Positions 1 through 7,064 of a stretch of DNA of 20,574 nucleotides are shown piece after piece. A program made the position numbers and the translations under genes. The stretch is from Thermoleophilia bacterium (GTDB lineage Bacteria > Actinomycetota > Thermoleophilia > Gaiellales > Gaiellaceae): positions 1-20,574 of the forward strand of contig JACVRM010000020.1 in assembly GCA_014534415.1 (NCBI GenBank), in the 5' to 3' direction. Every line of letters begins with the position of its first letter. The stretch's first letter is position 1. The notes beneath the pieces are model-generated. The model made no database searches and had not been told where the DNA came from. It saw nothing but the letters and a program-made list of their open reading frames with translations.

Positions 1-184
1 GATCGAGTGCGTCGAGCGAGGAGTCGAGCTTCGCGGGCTTGGCCTGCACAGCAGGCGCTCGCTCGATCGCGACCCCGGTGGGCGGCCGCCCGCTCGAGCC
101 GGCGGGCAGCGCGAGCGCCAGCGTGGCCGCGACCGCGAGCGCGGCGCGCCGCAGGATGGCCTTACTCGACTGTCTCGTATTCAT
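1..184 (-). CDS. Secreted protein, N-terminal fragment (runs off left edge)
   Basis: The reverse strand reads from ATG at 184 through 61 intact codons to the window edge. The product starts with a basic segment (MNTRQSSKAILRR) and an Ala/Leu-rich hydrophobic core ending near LALALPAG, which is a good Sec signal peptide. The mature part begins with a Pro/Ala-rich stretch and then AKPAKLDSSLDALD. That resembles the segment just after the signal peptide of the S8 protease at 1940-4171 (RRPPKLSSGLAALAQ), so this may be another secreted subtilase. The similarity covers only about 12 residues and is an inference; the catalytic region lies outside the window. Only a weak G-rich stretch precedes the start, so the exact start is moderately certain. 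The gene is divergent from the FIST gene. Confidence 0.6.
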   Translation of the reverse strand, partial: MNTRQSSKAILRRAALAVAATLALALPAGSSGRPPTGVAIERAPAVQAKPAKLDSSLDALD

Positions 185-302
185 GCTTTGCCCCGGTTTC
201 CGCGCGCGTGTTCTCCCCGCAGCTTGCCTCGTCCGCGCTCGGTTTTCCACAGGGTATCCGCGGAACGCCGGTCCCGAGCCTTCCGTTTCCGATGCACGCG
301 CA

Positions 303-308
303 TAGACT
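303..308 (+). promoter_or_regulatory. Candidate -10 box (TAGACT) for the FIST gene
   Basis: TAGACT matches TATAAT at four of six positions, including the first T, the A and the final T. It sits 7 bases before the GTG at 316, where a transcript would start at or next to the start codon. I see no convincing -35 element at 16-18 bp spacing. Confidence 0.35.
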
Positions 309-315
309 CAGAGGG

Positions 316-1503
316 GTGATCGATTTGGGGGAGATCGCGGCTACGCGGATCGCAGCAGGGCTGTCGACGGGCTCGGACGCGGCCGACGCGGGCGTGGCGG
401 CGGCGCGCGAGGCCGCGGGAGGACTCGTCGACGGCCGTGTCGACCTCGCGTTCCTGTTCGTCTCGCCCGCGCATCTCGACCAGCTCGAGGACGCCGTCGC
501 GGGCGTCCTCGACACGCTGCGGCCCCGGCACCTGCTCGGATGCGTGGCCGAAGGCGTCGTCGCCGGAGCGCGCGAGGTGGAGAGCGGTGCGGCGCTGGCA
601 GTCTGGGCGGCGGCGTTGCCGGCCGAAGCGCACGTCGACCTGTTCCACGCCTACACGGTCGAGACCGACGAGGGCACCGCCGTTGCGGGCGTTCCCGCCA
701 TCCGAGATCCTTCGCTGGTCGCGCTGCTCGTCGACCCCTACACGTTCCCGGCCGGACCCTTCCTGGCGAAGCTGAACGAAGAGCAGCCGGATCTGCCGGT
801 CGTCGGCGGCCTGGCTGCGGGTGGCGGAGAGCCCGAGGCGCAGGCACTGATCCTCAACGACCGAGTGATCACGGAAGGCGCGGTGGGCGCAGTCGTGAGC
901 GGCGTGCGCGTGGTCACGGTCGTCTCGCAGGGGTGCGCGCCCATCGGCCGCGACGCCGTGATCACGAGCGCAGAGGGCAACGTGGTCTACGAGCTGGCCG
1001 GACAGCCGGCGCTCGTCCGTCTTCAGAGCGAGATCGCCTCGCTCACGCCCTCGGAGCGAGCGCTGGCCGCACGGGGCGTGCTGGCGGGGCTCGTGATCGA
1101 CGAGAACCAGGCGGAGTACGGACACGGTGACTACCTGATGCGCGCGCTGCTGGGCGCGGACGAGGACTCGGGAGCACTCGCGGTCGGCGAGACGGTCCGC
1201 GTCGGCCAGACGTTGCGCTTTCACGTTCGCGACCGCCGAACCGCGGACGAGGACCTCCACGAGTCGCTCGCCCGTGTGCTCGGTGACGGCACTCGGCCGG
1301 CCGGGGCGCTCGTCTTCACCTGCAACGGTCGCGGGACGCACATGTTCGGCGAGCCGGACCACGATGCCCGCGCCGTCGCGCACGCACTCGGCTCCAACGC
1401 CCTGGCCGGCTTCTTCTGCGGGGGGGAGATTGGGCCGGTCGGCGGGCGCGCCTTCCTGCACGGCTACACCGCCACGCTGGCCGTCTTCCTCGAGAACGCT
1501 TGA
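316..1503 (+). CDS. FIST domain protein (FIST_N + FIST_C)
   Basis: This encodes about 395 residues with the layout of FIST (F-box and intracellular signal transduction) proteins, a putative small-ligand sensory module. The N-terminal part opens with TRIAAGLSTGSDA and continues through LLGCVAEGVVAGAREVE and LPVVGGLAAGGG, typical of FIST_N. The C-terminal part has GALVFTCNGRG, HALG and AGFFCGGEIGPVGG followed by LHGYTATLAVF, typical of FIST_C. There is no signal peptide or output domain, so it is probably a cytoplasmic stand-alone sensor. I chose GTG at 316 because a TAGACT -10-like box lies exactly 7 bases upstream, as in a leaderless message. ATG 292 (no SD) and TTG 325 (8 bases after AGAGGGG) are in-frame alternatives. 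The stop overlaps the next start (TTGA), which implies translational coupling with the VOC protein. Ligand and partner are unknown. Confidence 0.85.
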   Translation: MIDLGEIAATRIAAGLSTGSDAADAGVAAAREAAGGLVDGRVDLAFLFVSPAHLDQLEDAVAGVLDTLRPRHLLGCVAEGVVAGAREVESGAALAVWAAALPAEAHVDLFHAYTVETDEGTAVAGVPAIRDPSLVALLVDPYTFPAGPFLAKLNEEQPDLPVVGGLAAGGGEPEAQALILNDRVITEGAVGAVVSGVRVVTVVSQGCAPIGRDAVITSAEGNVVYELAGQPALVRLQSEIASLTPSERALAARGVLAGLVIDENQAEYGHGDYLMRALLGADEDSGALAVGETVRVGQTLRFHVRDRRTADEDLHESLARVLGDGTRPAGALVFTCNGRGTHMFGEPDHDARAVAHALGSNALAGFFCGGEIGPVGGRAFLHGYTATLAVFLENA

Positions 1504-1943
1504 CGCGGCGCGCACGCCTCCTCGGCGTCAACCACGTCGCGCTCGAGGTCGGATCCCTCGCCGACGCGCTCGAGTTCTACGGTCGCGTGTTCGATTTCAC
1601 ACTACGGGGCCGCGCGCCGGGGATGGCGTTCATCGACCTGGGCGACCAGTTCATCGCCCTCTCGGAGGGCCGCGAAGCGCCGCCCGACCGCGAGCGGCAC
1701 TTCGGTCTCGTCGTCGACGACAAGGAGGCCGCGCGCGCCGCTCTGCAGGCGGCCGGGGTCGCGGTGCGGCCGTCCGGAGCGGTGGATTTCGCCGATCCCT
1801 GGGGCAACAACGTCCAGATCGTCGGCTACCGCGACGTGCAGTTCACCAAGGCGCCCGAGATCCTGCGCGGCATGGAGCTCGAGGGCCTCGAGAAGAGCGA
1901 GCGGGCGCGCGAGGAGCTTCGAGCGAAGGGGCTGCTCCCCTAG
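1500..1943 (+). CDS. VOC (glyoxalase/bleomycin-resistance fold) protein
   Basis: This 147-residue protein consists of one vicinal-oxygen-chelate domain made of two beta-alpha-beta-beta-beta modules. Module one begins LLGVNHVALEVGSLADALEFYG with the usual first metal-ligand position at His12. Module two begins RHFGLVVDD with His67 and ends DPWGNNVQIVGYRD, where families of this type usually have DPDGN-x-hydrophobic-E. Here the Glu position is Gln106, so a classical two-His two-Glu metal site is not obvious. A roughly 35-residue charged alpha tail (residues 113-147) follows. The start is TTG at 1500, overlapping the FIST stop (TTGA), which indicates coupling. The substrate is unknown: it could be a dioxygenase- or lyase-like enzyme, or a binding protein without metal. 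The stop shares the CTAG tetranucleotide with the convergent protease gene. Confidence 0.8.
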   Translation: MTRRARLLGVNHVALEVGSLADALEFYGRVFDFTLRGRAPGMAFIDLGDQFIALSEGREAPPDRERHFGLVVDDKEAARAALQAAGVAVRPSGAVDFADPWGNNVQIVGYRDVQFTKAPEILRGMELEGLEKSERAREELRAKGLLP

Positions 1944-4171
1944 CGCGAGACGCGCACGGAAAACGCGCGGCGGATCGACCGCCCGGTCGCGATAACGGTG
2001 AGGCTGCCGCTGACCAGTGCCCCTGCCGAGTTTGCCGGAAGTCTCCAGGCGCAGCGGGCCGACCCGCCCGAGAAGGATCGAGCCGCCACCGGCAGCCGGC
2101 GCCCACGCAGCACTGCGGAGCATCCGACGGTCGCGCCGAGCACGAACGTCCCGTCGACACGTACGACGTAAGTGCGCGCCTCGAGCAGCGCGCCCGGCCG
2201 CGGCGTCGGCGTCGCGACGAATTCGTACATGACCAGCTCGTCGCCTGGCTCTGCGGAGTACGCGCCCGGCACCGGGTCGGTCGGCCTGGACACCGCCGTG
2301 CGCGATCCGCCCGCGTTCCGGGCCGTGACCGCGAGGCGGAGCGTGAAGTCTGCGTCGGTCGTCGCGACCCTGTACGACGGGCCCGTTGTGCCGGATTTCG
2401 CGCAGCGCAGGCCGTCGATCGTGCATCGCAGCCAGACGTACGCGTAGCCCAGGGGCCGCGTTCCGAGCCACTGTCCTGCCCTCGCGCGGATCTTGCGACC
2501 GGGCGCCGCGACGCCCTTGATGGCGGGCGCGGCGACAAGCCGCGGCACGCGCAGCGCGGAGCGGGGGGCTGCGCGCGCGAGCGGAGAACCCAGTACGAGC
2601 CGTCCGGCCCCGGACTGGTTGTCGCGCCCCGTGACGCCAATGTCGGCCGTCCGCCGCTGGAGGAACGCGGCGATCTGGGTGGCCGTCCACGCCGGACGGG
2701 CCTGCTTGACGAGCGCCGCTGCGCCCGCTACGTGCGGCGCCGACGCGGATGTTCCCGGGAACCCGACGTGCGCGCCGCACGCCTCGAACGCGCCGTAGGT
2801 CGCGGACGACACCGAGTCCGGAGCCGCGATCTCCGGCTTTCGGCGCCCGTCGATCGTCGGCCCCTGAGAGCTGTAGGGCTCGAGCTCCCCGGTCTGCCAG
2901 CAGACGGCGCCGACTGCGAGTGTGACCGGCGACGACGCCGGCTCGCCCATGCTTCCGGCCGGCGTCTGATACTCCAGCCGGCGCCCCGGAACGAACACGT
3001 CCAGTCGCGGCGACCCGAAGCCGGTCTTGAGCTGCACCACGACCGAGAATTGCTCGGGGCCGTCGCCCTCGAAGCTGAAGCAGGTCTGCTCGCGCGGCTC
3101 CTCCTGACCGGACTGCTCCTCGATGCTGGCCGCGATCGCTGCGCGCCCGCGGTCGCGGTAGACGAATAGGTCGAAGTCCTGTGTGGTCACCGGCCAGTCA
3201 TCCCACTTGAGGAAGACGCAGGCCTCCTCGCGCGGCTCGAGCGTGAACGTGTTGCCGGTGTCGCGTGGAGCGAACTCGTGCCAGCCGAATCCTGTCTGCT
3301 TGAAGCGGCCCGCCCAGTGCGCCCGCGCGAAGTTGCCCGCCGAGTTGACCCAGAGCATGCCCGCCGAATGCGCGCTCGCCGCCACACCCTCCGGCGTCTC
3401 GCGCGGGCCGGTGCCGTCGCCCCGCCAGGTGTTGAACCAGGCCGCGGAGTGGTTGACGATCGCGATGCCGTTGGCGCGCGCGTACGCGATGGCCTCGCCG
3501 AGCGCCACGCCGTCGTCGACACAGATGAGGTAGAGGCGCGCCGCGGGCGCCATCTCGTGGACGATCTCGGCGACCGCCGTACCGTGTTCGATTGCCTCGA
3601 ACGGCGTCAGGTGGCAGAAGTCGGCTATCTCGACATCGTCGGGAAGGTCGCCGCTCGCCTGGCGCGCTCGGTAGCCCGCGAAGCCGCCGTCGATCACGCC
3701 GACCTTGACTGCGCGGCCGGTCCAGCCGGCGGCGTGCCACCGTGGCGCCCCGGTCGCTGCGACGCCTTCGCCGCGAAGCGAATCGAAGAACGGCCGCGAC
3801 CTCTCGCGAACGGCCCGGACGGAGCGAAGCGCCGCCACGGCCTCGAGCTGCGCGGGCGGTATGAGCACGGTCGCCCTTCGCCCGTACGCGCCGACGACGC
3901 GCCCGCCGGCATGCCTGACCGCGGCGAGAACGTCGCCGCCGACGGTGGCAGTCTCGACCTCGACGGCGACCCGGCCGGCGATAACATCGTGGCCTGCGTC
4001 GCGCGCCGCTGCCAGTGCGCTCTGCGAGCTGTCGGCCTGCTGTGCGAGGGCGGCCAGGCCCGACGAGAGCTTGGGCGGCCTCCGCTGGAGCGGCTCGGCC
4101 CCCGATGCGGTCGCGAGCGTGGCGAGGAGCAGCCAGGCGGCGGCAAGCTGGATAACCGCGACTCGCCTCAT
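1940..4171 (-). CDS. Secreted S8 (subtilisin-like) serine protease with inserted beta domain
   Basis: This is a 743-residue exported endopeptidase. Residues 1-25 form a signal peptide (hydrophobic core AAAWLLLATLATASG) and about 30-130 look like a propeptide. The catalytic triad is visible: Asp161 in KVGVIDGG, His196 in EHGTAVAEIVHEMAP and Ser475 in GTSASAPHVAGAAALV, with Asn280 (NSAGN) as the oxyanion-hole residue. Between Asn280 and Ser475, residues about 300-408 form an extra beta-rich segment containing DFDLFVY and RLDVFVPG, reminiscent of PPC-like jelly-roll inserts. After residue 540 comes an Ig-like module (GYAYVWLRC, YRVATTDADFTLRLAVTARN) and a Ser/Arg-rich end with no membrane anchor. 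The start is ATG 4171, 83 bases below the AAA+ gene on the same strand. The substrate is unknown, but the triad is complete, so activity is likely. Confidence 0.93.
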   Translation of the reverse strand: MRRVAVIQLAAAWLLLATLATASGAEPLQRRPPKLSSGLAALAQQADSSQSALAAARDAGHDVIAGRVAVEVETATVGGDVLAAVRHAGGRVVGAYGRRATVLIPPAQLEAVAALRSVRAVRERSRPFFDSLRGEGVAATGAPRWHAAGWTGRAVKVGVIDGGFAGYRARQASGDLPDDVEIADFCHLTPFEAIEHGTAVAEIVHEMAPAARLYLICVDDGVALGEAIAYARANGIAIVNHSAAWFNTWRGDGTGPRETPEGVAASAHSAGMLWVNSAGNFARAHWAGRFKQTGFGWHEFAPRDTGNTFTLEPREEACVFLKWDDWPVTTQDFDLFVYRDRGRAAIAASIEEQSGQEEPREQTCFSFEGDGPEQFSVVVQLKTGFGSPRLDVFVPGRRLEYQTPAGSMGEPASSPVTLAVGAVCWQTGELEPYSSQGPTIDGRRKPEIAAPDSVSSATYGAFEACGAHVGFPGTSASAPHVAGAAALVKQARPAWTATQIAAFLQRRTADIGVTGRDNQSGAGRLVLGSPLARAAPRSALRVPRLVAAPAIKGVAAPGRKIRARAGQWLGTRPLGYAYVWLRCTIDGLRCAKSGTTGPSYRVATTDADFTLRLAVTARNAGGSRTAVSRPTDPVPGAYSAEPGDELVMYEFVATPTPRPGALLEARTYVVRVDGTFVLGATVGCSAVLRGRRLPVAARSFSGGSARCAWRLPANSAGALVSGSLTVIATGRSIRRAFSVRVSR
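2948..3274 (-). other. Beta-rich domain inserted in the S8 catalytic domain
   Basis: Residues about 300-408 of the protease separate the oxyanion Asn280 from the Ser475 block. The segment has alternating hydrophobic strands (CVFLKWDDW, DFDLFVYRD, QFSVVVQLKT, RLDVFVPG) and four Asp-rich turns. This resembles pre-peptidase C-terminal (PPC)-like jelly rolls. The boundaries are approximate. Confidence 0.55.
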
Positions 4172-4210
4172 CGCCTGCTCAATTCCTCGCCTCCTGGGGC
4201 AGACTGCGCG

Positions 4211-4216
4211 ATGCTA
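4211..4216 (-). promoter_or_regulatory. Candidate -10 box (TAGCAT) for the protease gene
   Basis: On the reverse strand TAGCAT lies about 40 bases before the protease ATG, between the AAA+ stop and the protease start. A transcript from here would have a roughly 33-base leader containing AGGAGG (4195-4190) and GAGGA (4188-4184). Both sit further upstream of the ATG than the usual SD distance. No clear -35 is visible. Confidence 0.2.
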
Positions 4217-4254
4217 CCGGGAGCCGCGGGCCGCCTCGCCGGGGTGTGTTTCCC

Positions 4255-5280
4255 TTACGACGCGCGCCTCCACGGCCAGCGGCCGCGCGTCGGCCCGACC
4301 GCCTCCTCGCCGAGCGCCCGTGCCGCCGACCAGACGTCTTCACCCGTCAGCAGAGTCAGCTCGCGGCGGTCGAGCTCCTCGAGCGGCCGCTCGCCGCTGC
4401 GCGCGAGCCGCAGCGCCTGCGCGTTCAGCGCGTGCTCGAAGAGCGTGCGCGCGAAGCGCGCGTTGCCAAACCCCTCGCCGCGCTCGACGCCGTCGAACAC
4501 CGTTTCGAGCGCCGCCGCCGCTCCTTCGTCCAGCACGTACTCGTGCTCGCCGGCGAAGCGCCGCGTGATCGCGAGCAGCTCGGCCGTCGAGTAGTCCGGA
4601 AAGGAGATCTCGCGCGCGAACCGCGACCGGAGGCCCGGGTTCGAGTCGAGGAATCGCTCCATGAGGCTCGGGTAGCCCGCCACGATTACGACGAGGCGGT
4701 GCCGATGGTCCTCCATGCGCTTGAGCAGCGTCTCGACGGCCTCCGGGCCGAAGTCGAGCCGCCCCTCGTCGGGTGTCAGCGCGTAGGCCTCGTCGATGAA
4801 GAGGACGCCATCGAGCGCGCGCCGGACGACGCGCTCCGTCTTCAGCGCCGTTGTGCCGACCCACTGGCCTACGAGTCCCGCACGATCCACCTCGACGAGA
4901 TGTCCGCGCGCGAGCAGCCCGATCGCCCGGTACATGTCTGCGAGCAGGCGCGCGACGGTCGTCTTCCCGGTGCCCGGATTCCCGAAGAAGACCAGGTGCT
5001 GACTGGTTGCGACCTCCGTCAGCCCGCTCTGCTTGCGCACCGCCTGCACCTCCAGGAAGGCGACGAGCGCGTGCACCTGCTCCTTGACTGTTTCGAGTCC
5101 CACGAGCCCGTCCAGCTCCGCCTGGAGCTCCTCCAGCGTTCGCGTGGGCGGCGGGCGGCGCAAGGAATCGAACTGGTCCGAGAGCCAGTCGACCGCGGGC
5201 TCGGATGCGGGAGCCGTTGTCCGTACGCGCTCGCCGAGGGCCTGCAGGCGCTGCCGGACGGCTTCCAGCGGATCGGTCAC
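4255..5280 (-). CDS. AAA+ ATPase, CbxX/CfxQ (SpoVK-like) family
   Basis: This is a 341-residue cytoplasmic AAA+ ATPase. After about 60 helical N-terminal residues, the AAA module begins at GLVGLETVKEQV. Walker A is GNPGTGKT (residues 100-107), Walker B is VLFIDE (159-164) with the family-typical AYAL after it, arginine-finger candidates are Arg218/Arg220 in NPGLRSRF, and sensor 2 lies in GFGNARFARTLFEHA. This layout matches CbxX/CfxQ proteins, which include Rubisco activase CbbX, SpoVK and the ATPase half of type VII secretion EccA. There is no TPR region long enough for EccA and no Rubisco gene here, so the client is unknown. The start is chosen at GTG 5280 (MTDPLEAV); TTG 5298 is an in-frame alternative, and neither has a clear SD. 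It is transcribed toward the S8 protease and divergent from marR. Confidence 0.9.
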   Translation of the reverse strand: MTDPLEAVRQRLQALGERVRTTAPASEPAVDWLSDQFDSLRRPPPTRTLEELQAELDGLVGLETVKEQVHALVAFLEVQAVRKQSGLTEVATSQHLVFFGNPGTGKTTVARLLADMYRAIGLLARGHLVEVDRAGLVGQWVGTTALKTERVVRRALDGVLFIDEAYALTPDEGRLDFGPEAVETLLKRMEDHRHRLVVIVAGYPSLMERFLDSNPGLRSRFAREISFPDYSTAELLAITRRFAGEHEYVLDEGAAAALETVFDGVERGEGFGNARFARTLFEHALNAQALRLARSGERPLEELDRRELTLLTGEDVWSAARALGEEAVGPTRGRWPWRRAS

Positions 5281-5326
5281 GCTGCGAAGTGTGCCCAAGG
5301 CGCGCGGACACGAATCCGAAAGACTG

Positions 5327-5369
5327 ATCGTTAACGAGGTAAAGTGGTTTTGCTAACTTCATTAACGAT
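5327..5369 (+). promoter_or_regulatory. marR promoter with operator-like dyads
   Basis: The segment between the divergent AAA+ and MarR genes contains the perfect 10-bp palindrome TCGTTAACGA (5328-5337). ATCGTTAA (5327-5334) is repeated in inverted form as TTAACGAT (5362-5369), and TTAACGA occurs as direct copies 31 bp apart. A promoter fits inside: -35 TTAACG (5331-5336), a 17-bp spacer and -10 TAACTT (5354-5359), placing the transcript start at or next to the ATG at 5368. The palindrome therefore covers the -35 box and the second arm covers the start site, as expected for autorepression by a dimeric MarR protein. Binding is inferred. Confidence 0.6.
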
Positions 5370-5814
5370 GTTTCCGGTACGTATTGCAGCCGACCCCGTC
5401 GCGGTGGCGAACCGGCTCCGGCCGGTCCTGCTTCGCCTCAACCGCGAGCTCCGCCGCGAGCTGGCGGCGCTCGGCATGACGGGCGGGCAAGCGACGCTCC
5501 TGCACCTGATTCACAGATCACCGGGCGTCGGCGTCCGAGACCTCGCCGTGCGCGAAGGTATGTCGGCCGCCGGCATGTCCGGGCACGTCGACCGGTTGGA
5601 AGCGGCGGGGCTCGTCCGGCGCGTGCCGTCGACCGACGACCGGCGCCGCGTCGGCCTCGAAGTGACGAGTGAGGGGGCGCGCGCTCTTCGCGCCGTGCGC
5701 CGGACCCGCACGGCCTGGCTCGCACGGCGGCTCGACCGCCTCGAACCGGCCGAGCTCGAGGCCGTCGACGCGGCGATCGAGCCGTTGCTCCGCCTCGTCG
5801 AGGAGGACGCATGA
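5368..5814 (+). CDS. MarR-family transcriptional regulator
   Basis: This is a 148-residue winged-helix regulator. An N-terminal dimerisation helix (NRLRPVLLRLNRELRREL) is followed by the winged-helix core at residues 40-100, with the recognition region REGMSAAGMSGHVDRLEAAG and the wing RRVPSTDDRRRVGLEVT, which carries the DDRRR signature of MarR proteins. C-terminal helices follow (residues 102-148). I chose ATG 5368 because the dyad-containing promoter would start transcription there and no SD is present; an in-frame GTG upstream at 5344 lies inside the operator. The stop overlaps the MFS start by four bases (ATGA), so the regulator and exporter are co-translated. MarR proteins in this setting usually repress their own efflux operon until a small ligand binds. 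The ligand cannot be read from the sequence. Confidence 0.92.
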   Translation: MFPVRIAADPVAVANRLRPVLLRLNRELRRELAALGMTGGQATLLHLIHRSPGVGVRDLAVREGMSAAGMSGHVDRLEAAGLVRRVPSTDDRRRVGLEVTSEGARALRAVRRTRTAWLARRLDRLEPAELEAVDAAIEPLLRLVEEDA

Positions 5815-7052
5815 CTGCGGCGATGCTCGCCGCGGGAGCGCGGACCTTCGCCAGCCTGAGGATCCATCACAACTACCGGCTCTTCTTCGGCGGCCAGATC
5901 GTCTCGCTCGCGGGCACGTGGATGCAGAACACGGCGCTGGCCTGGTTCGTCATCGAGCTCACGCACTCGCCGGTGGCCGTCGGCGTGCTCGCGTTCTGCC
6001 GCTTCGTGCCGTTCTCCTTGTTCGGGCTGTTCGCCGGCGTCCTTGCGGATCGGTTCGACAACCGCCGCCTCATGATGGCGACCCAGGTGTTCGCGATGAC
6101 CGTTTCAGTCGCCCTGGCGGTGCTTGCGCTGTCCGGCCGCGCGGAGGTCTGGCATGCCTACGCCTTGGCGGCGCTCGGCGGCACCGCGCTCGTCTTCGAC
6201 GCGCCCGGCCGGCACGCGCTCACGTTCCAGATGGTTGGGCGCGACGAGCTGCCCAACGCGGTCGCGCTCAACGCGAGCCTCTTCAATGCGTCGCGCGTCA
6301 TCGGCCCGGCCATCGCCGGCGTCCTGATCGACGTCGCCGGCGTCGGCGTCTGCTTCGCCGTCAACGCCGCGAGCTTCCTCGCGGTCCTGGCGGCGCTCGC
6401 GCTGATGCGGACCGATCAGCTCGTGCCGGTCGAGCGCGTCGAGCGGCCGACTATCCTGGCCGGCATCCGCGACGGCTTGCGCTACGCCGTCGAGGCGCCG
6501 CGGATCCGCGTCGTCCTGCTCATGACGCTGGTGGTCAGCACGCTCGGCTTCAACTTCCACGTGCTCGTCCCCGTGCTCGCGTCAGACACCCTCCACGTCG
6601 GCGCGCGCGCCTTCGGCGTGCTGTCCGCGTGCTTCGGCGGGGGCGCGCTCGTCGGCGCGCTGCTCTCGGCGGCACTCGGACGCGCGAGCTTCAAGGCGCT
6701 GATCGCGGGGACCGGGGGGTTCAGCGTCGCGCTGCTCGCACTGGCGCCACAGACGAGCGTCTGGATCTGCGGGCTCCTCCTCTTCGCGACGGGCGTGTGT
6801 TTCACGCTCTGGACGTCGAACAGCCAGTCGATCCTGCAACTGACGGCGCCCGACCACCTGCGCGGGCGTGTCCTCAGCCTCTGGCTGCTCGCATTCGGTG
6901 GTTTCGCACCGGTCGGGGGACTGCTCGCGGGCTGGCTATCGGACGTCGGCGGCACCGAGCTCGCGTTCCGGGTGGCGGGGCTCGCCGGTCTCGCGATGAC
7001 GGCTGTCGGGCTGAGGTTCCGGCCCGCGGTCACGCGACCGGCGCCCGTCTGA
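5811..7052 (+). CDS. MFS exporter (MFS_3 / EntS-like)
   Basis: This is a 413-residue integral membrane protein with about twelve hydrophobic helices. The start IHHNYRLFFGGQIVSLAGTW and the loop GVLADRFDNRRLMM are typical of the MFS_3 group, which includes the enterobactin exporter EntS and macrolide efflux proteins. The second half has the related GALVGALL and HLRGRVLSLWLLAFGG segments. It is probably a proton-driven drug or metabolite exporter. The ATG overlaps the marR stop (ATGA), so the regulator and pump are one unit. The substrate cannot be predicted. A second, distantly similar MFS gene lies at 10157. Confidence 0.92.
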   Translation: MTAAMLAAGARTFASLRIHHNYRLFFGGQIVSLAGTWMQNTALAWFVIELTHSPVAVGVLAFCRFVPFSLFGLFAGVLADRFDNRRLMMATQVFAMTVSVALAVLALSGRAEVWHAYALAALGGTALVFDAPGRHALTFQMVGRDELPNAVALNASLFNASRVIGPAIAGVLIDVAGVGVCFAVNAASFLAVLAALALMRTDQLVPVERVERPTILAGIRDGLRYAVEAPRIRVVLLMTLVVSTLGFNFHVLVPVLASDTLHVGARAFGVLSACFGGGALVGALLSAALGRASFKALIAGTGGFSVALLALAPQTSVWICGLLLFATGVCFTLWTSNSQSILQLTAPDHLRGRVLSLWLLAFGGFAPVGGLLAGWLSDVGGTELAFRVAGLAGLAMTAVGLRFRPAVTRPAPV

Positions 7053-7064
7053 GACGCTTCATCC

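Noticed and set aside
243..251. TTTTCCACA, one mismatch from a DnaA box
   Set aside because: A single site in a short intergenic region with no cluster, no AT-rich unwinding element and no dnaA/dnaN neighbours; not evidence for an origin.
1274..3169. A 631-codon plus-strand frame crossing the FIST, VOC and protease genes
   Set aside because: It overlaps three well-supported genes in other frames or strands and its translation is Arg/Ala/Pro-rich with no recognisable motif; it is a shadow frame.
4255..5280. AAA+ gene as the Rubisco activase CbbX
   Set aside because: The family is shared, but no Rubisco (cbbL/cbbS) or Calvin-cycle gene is in the window, so a specific cbbX assignment is not supported.
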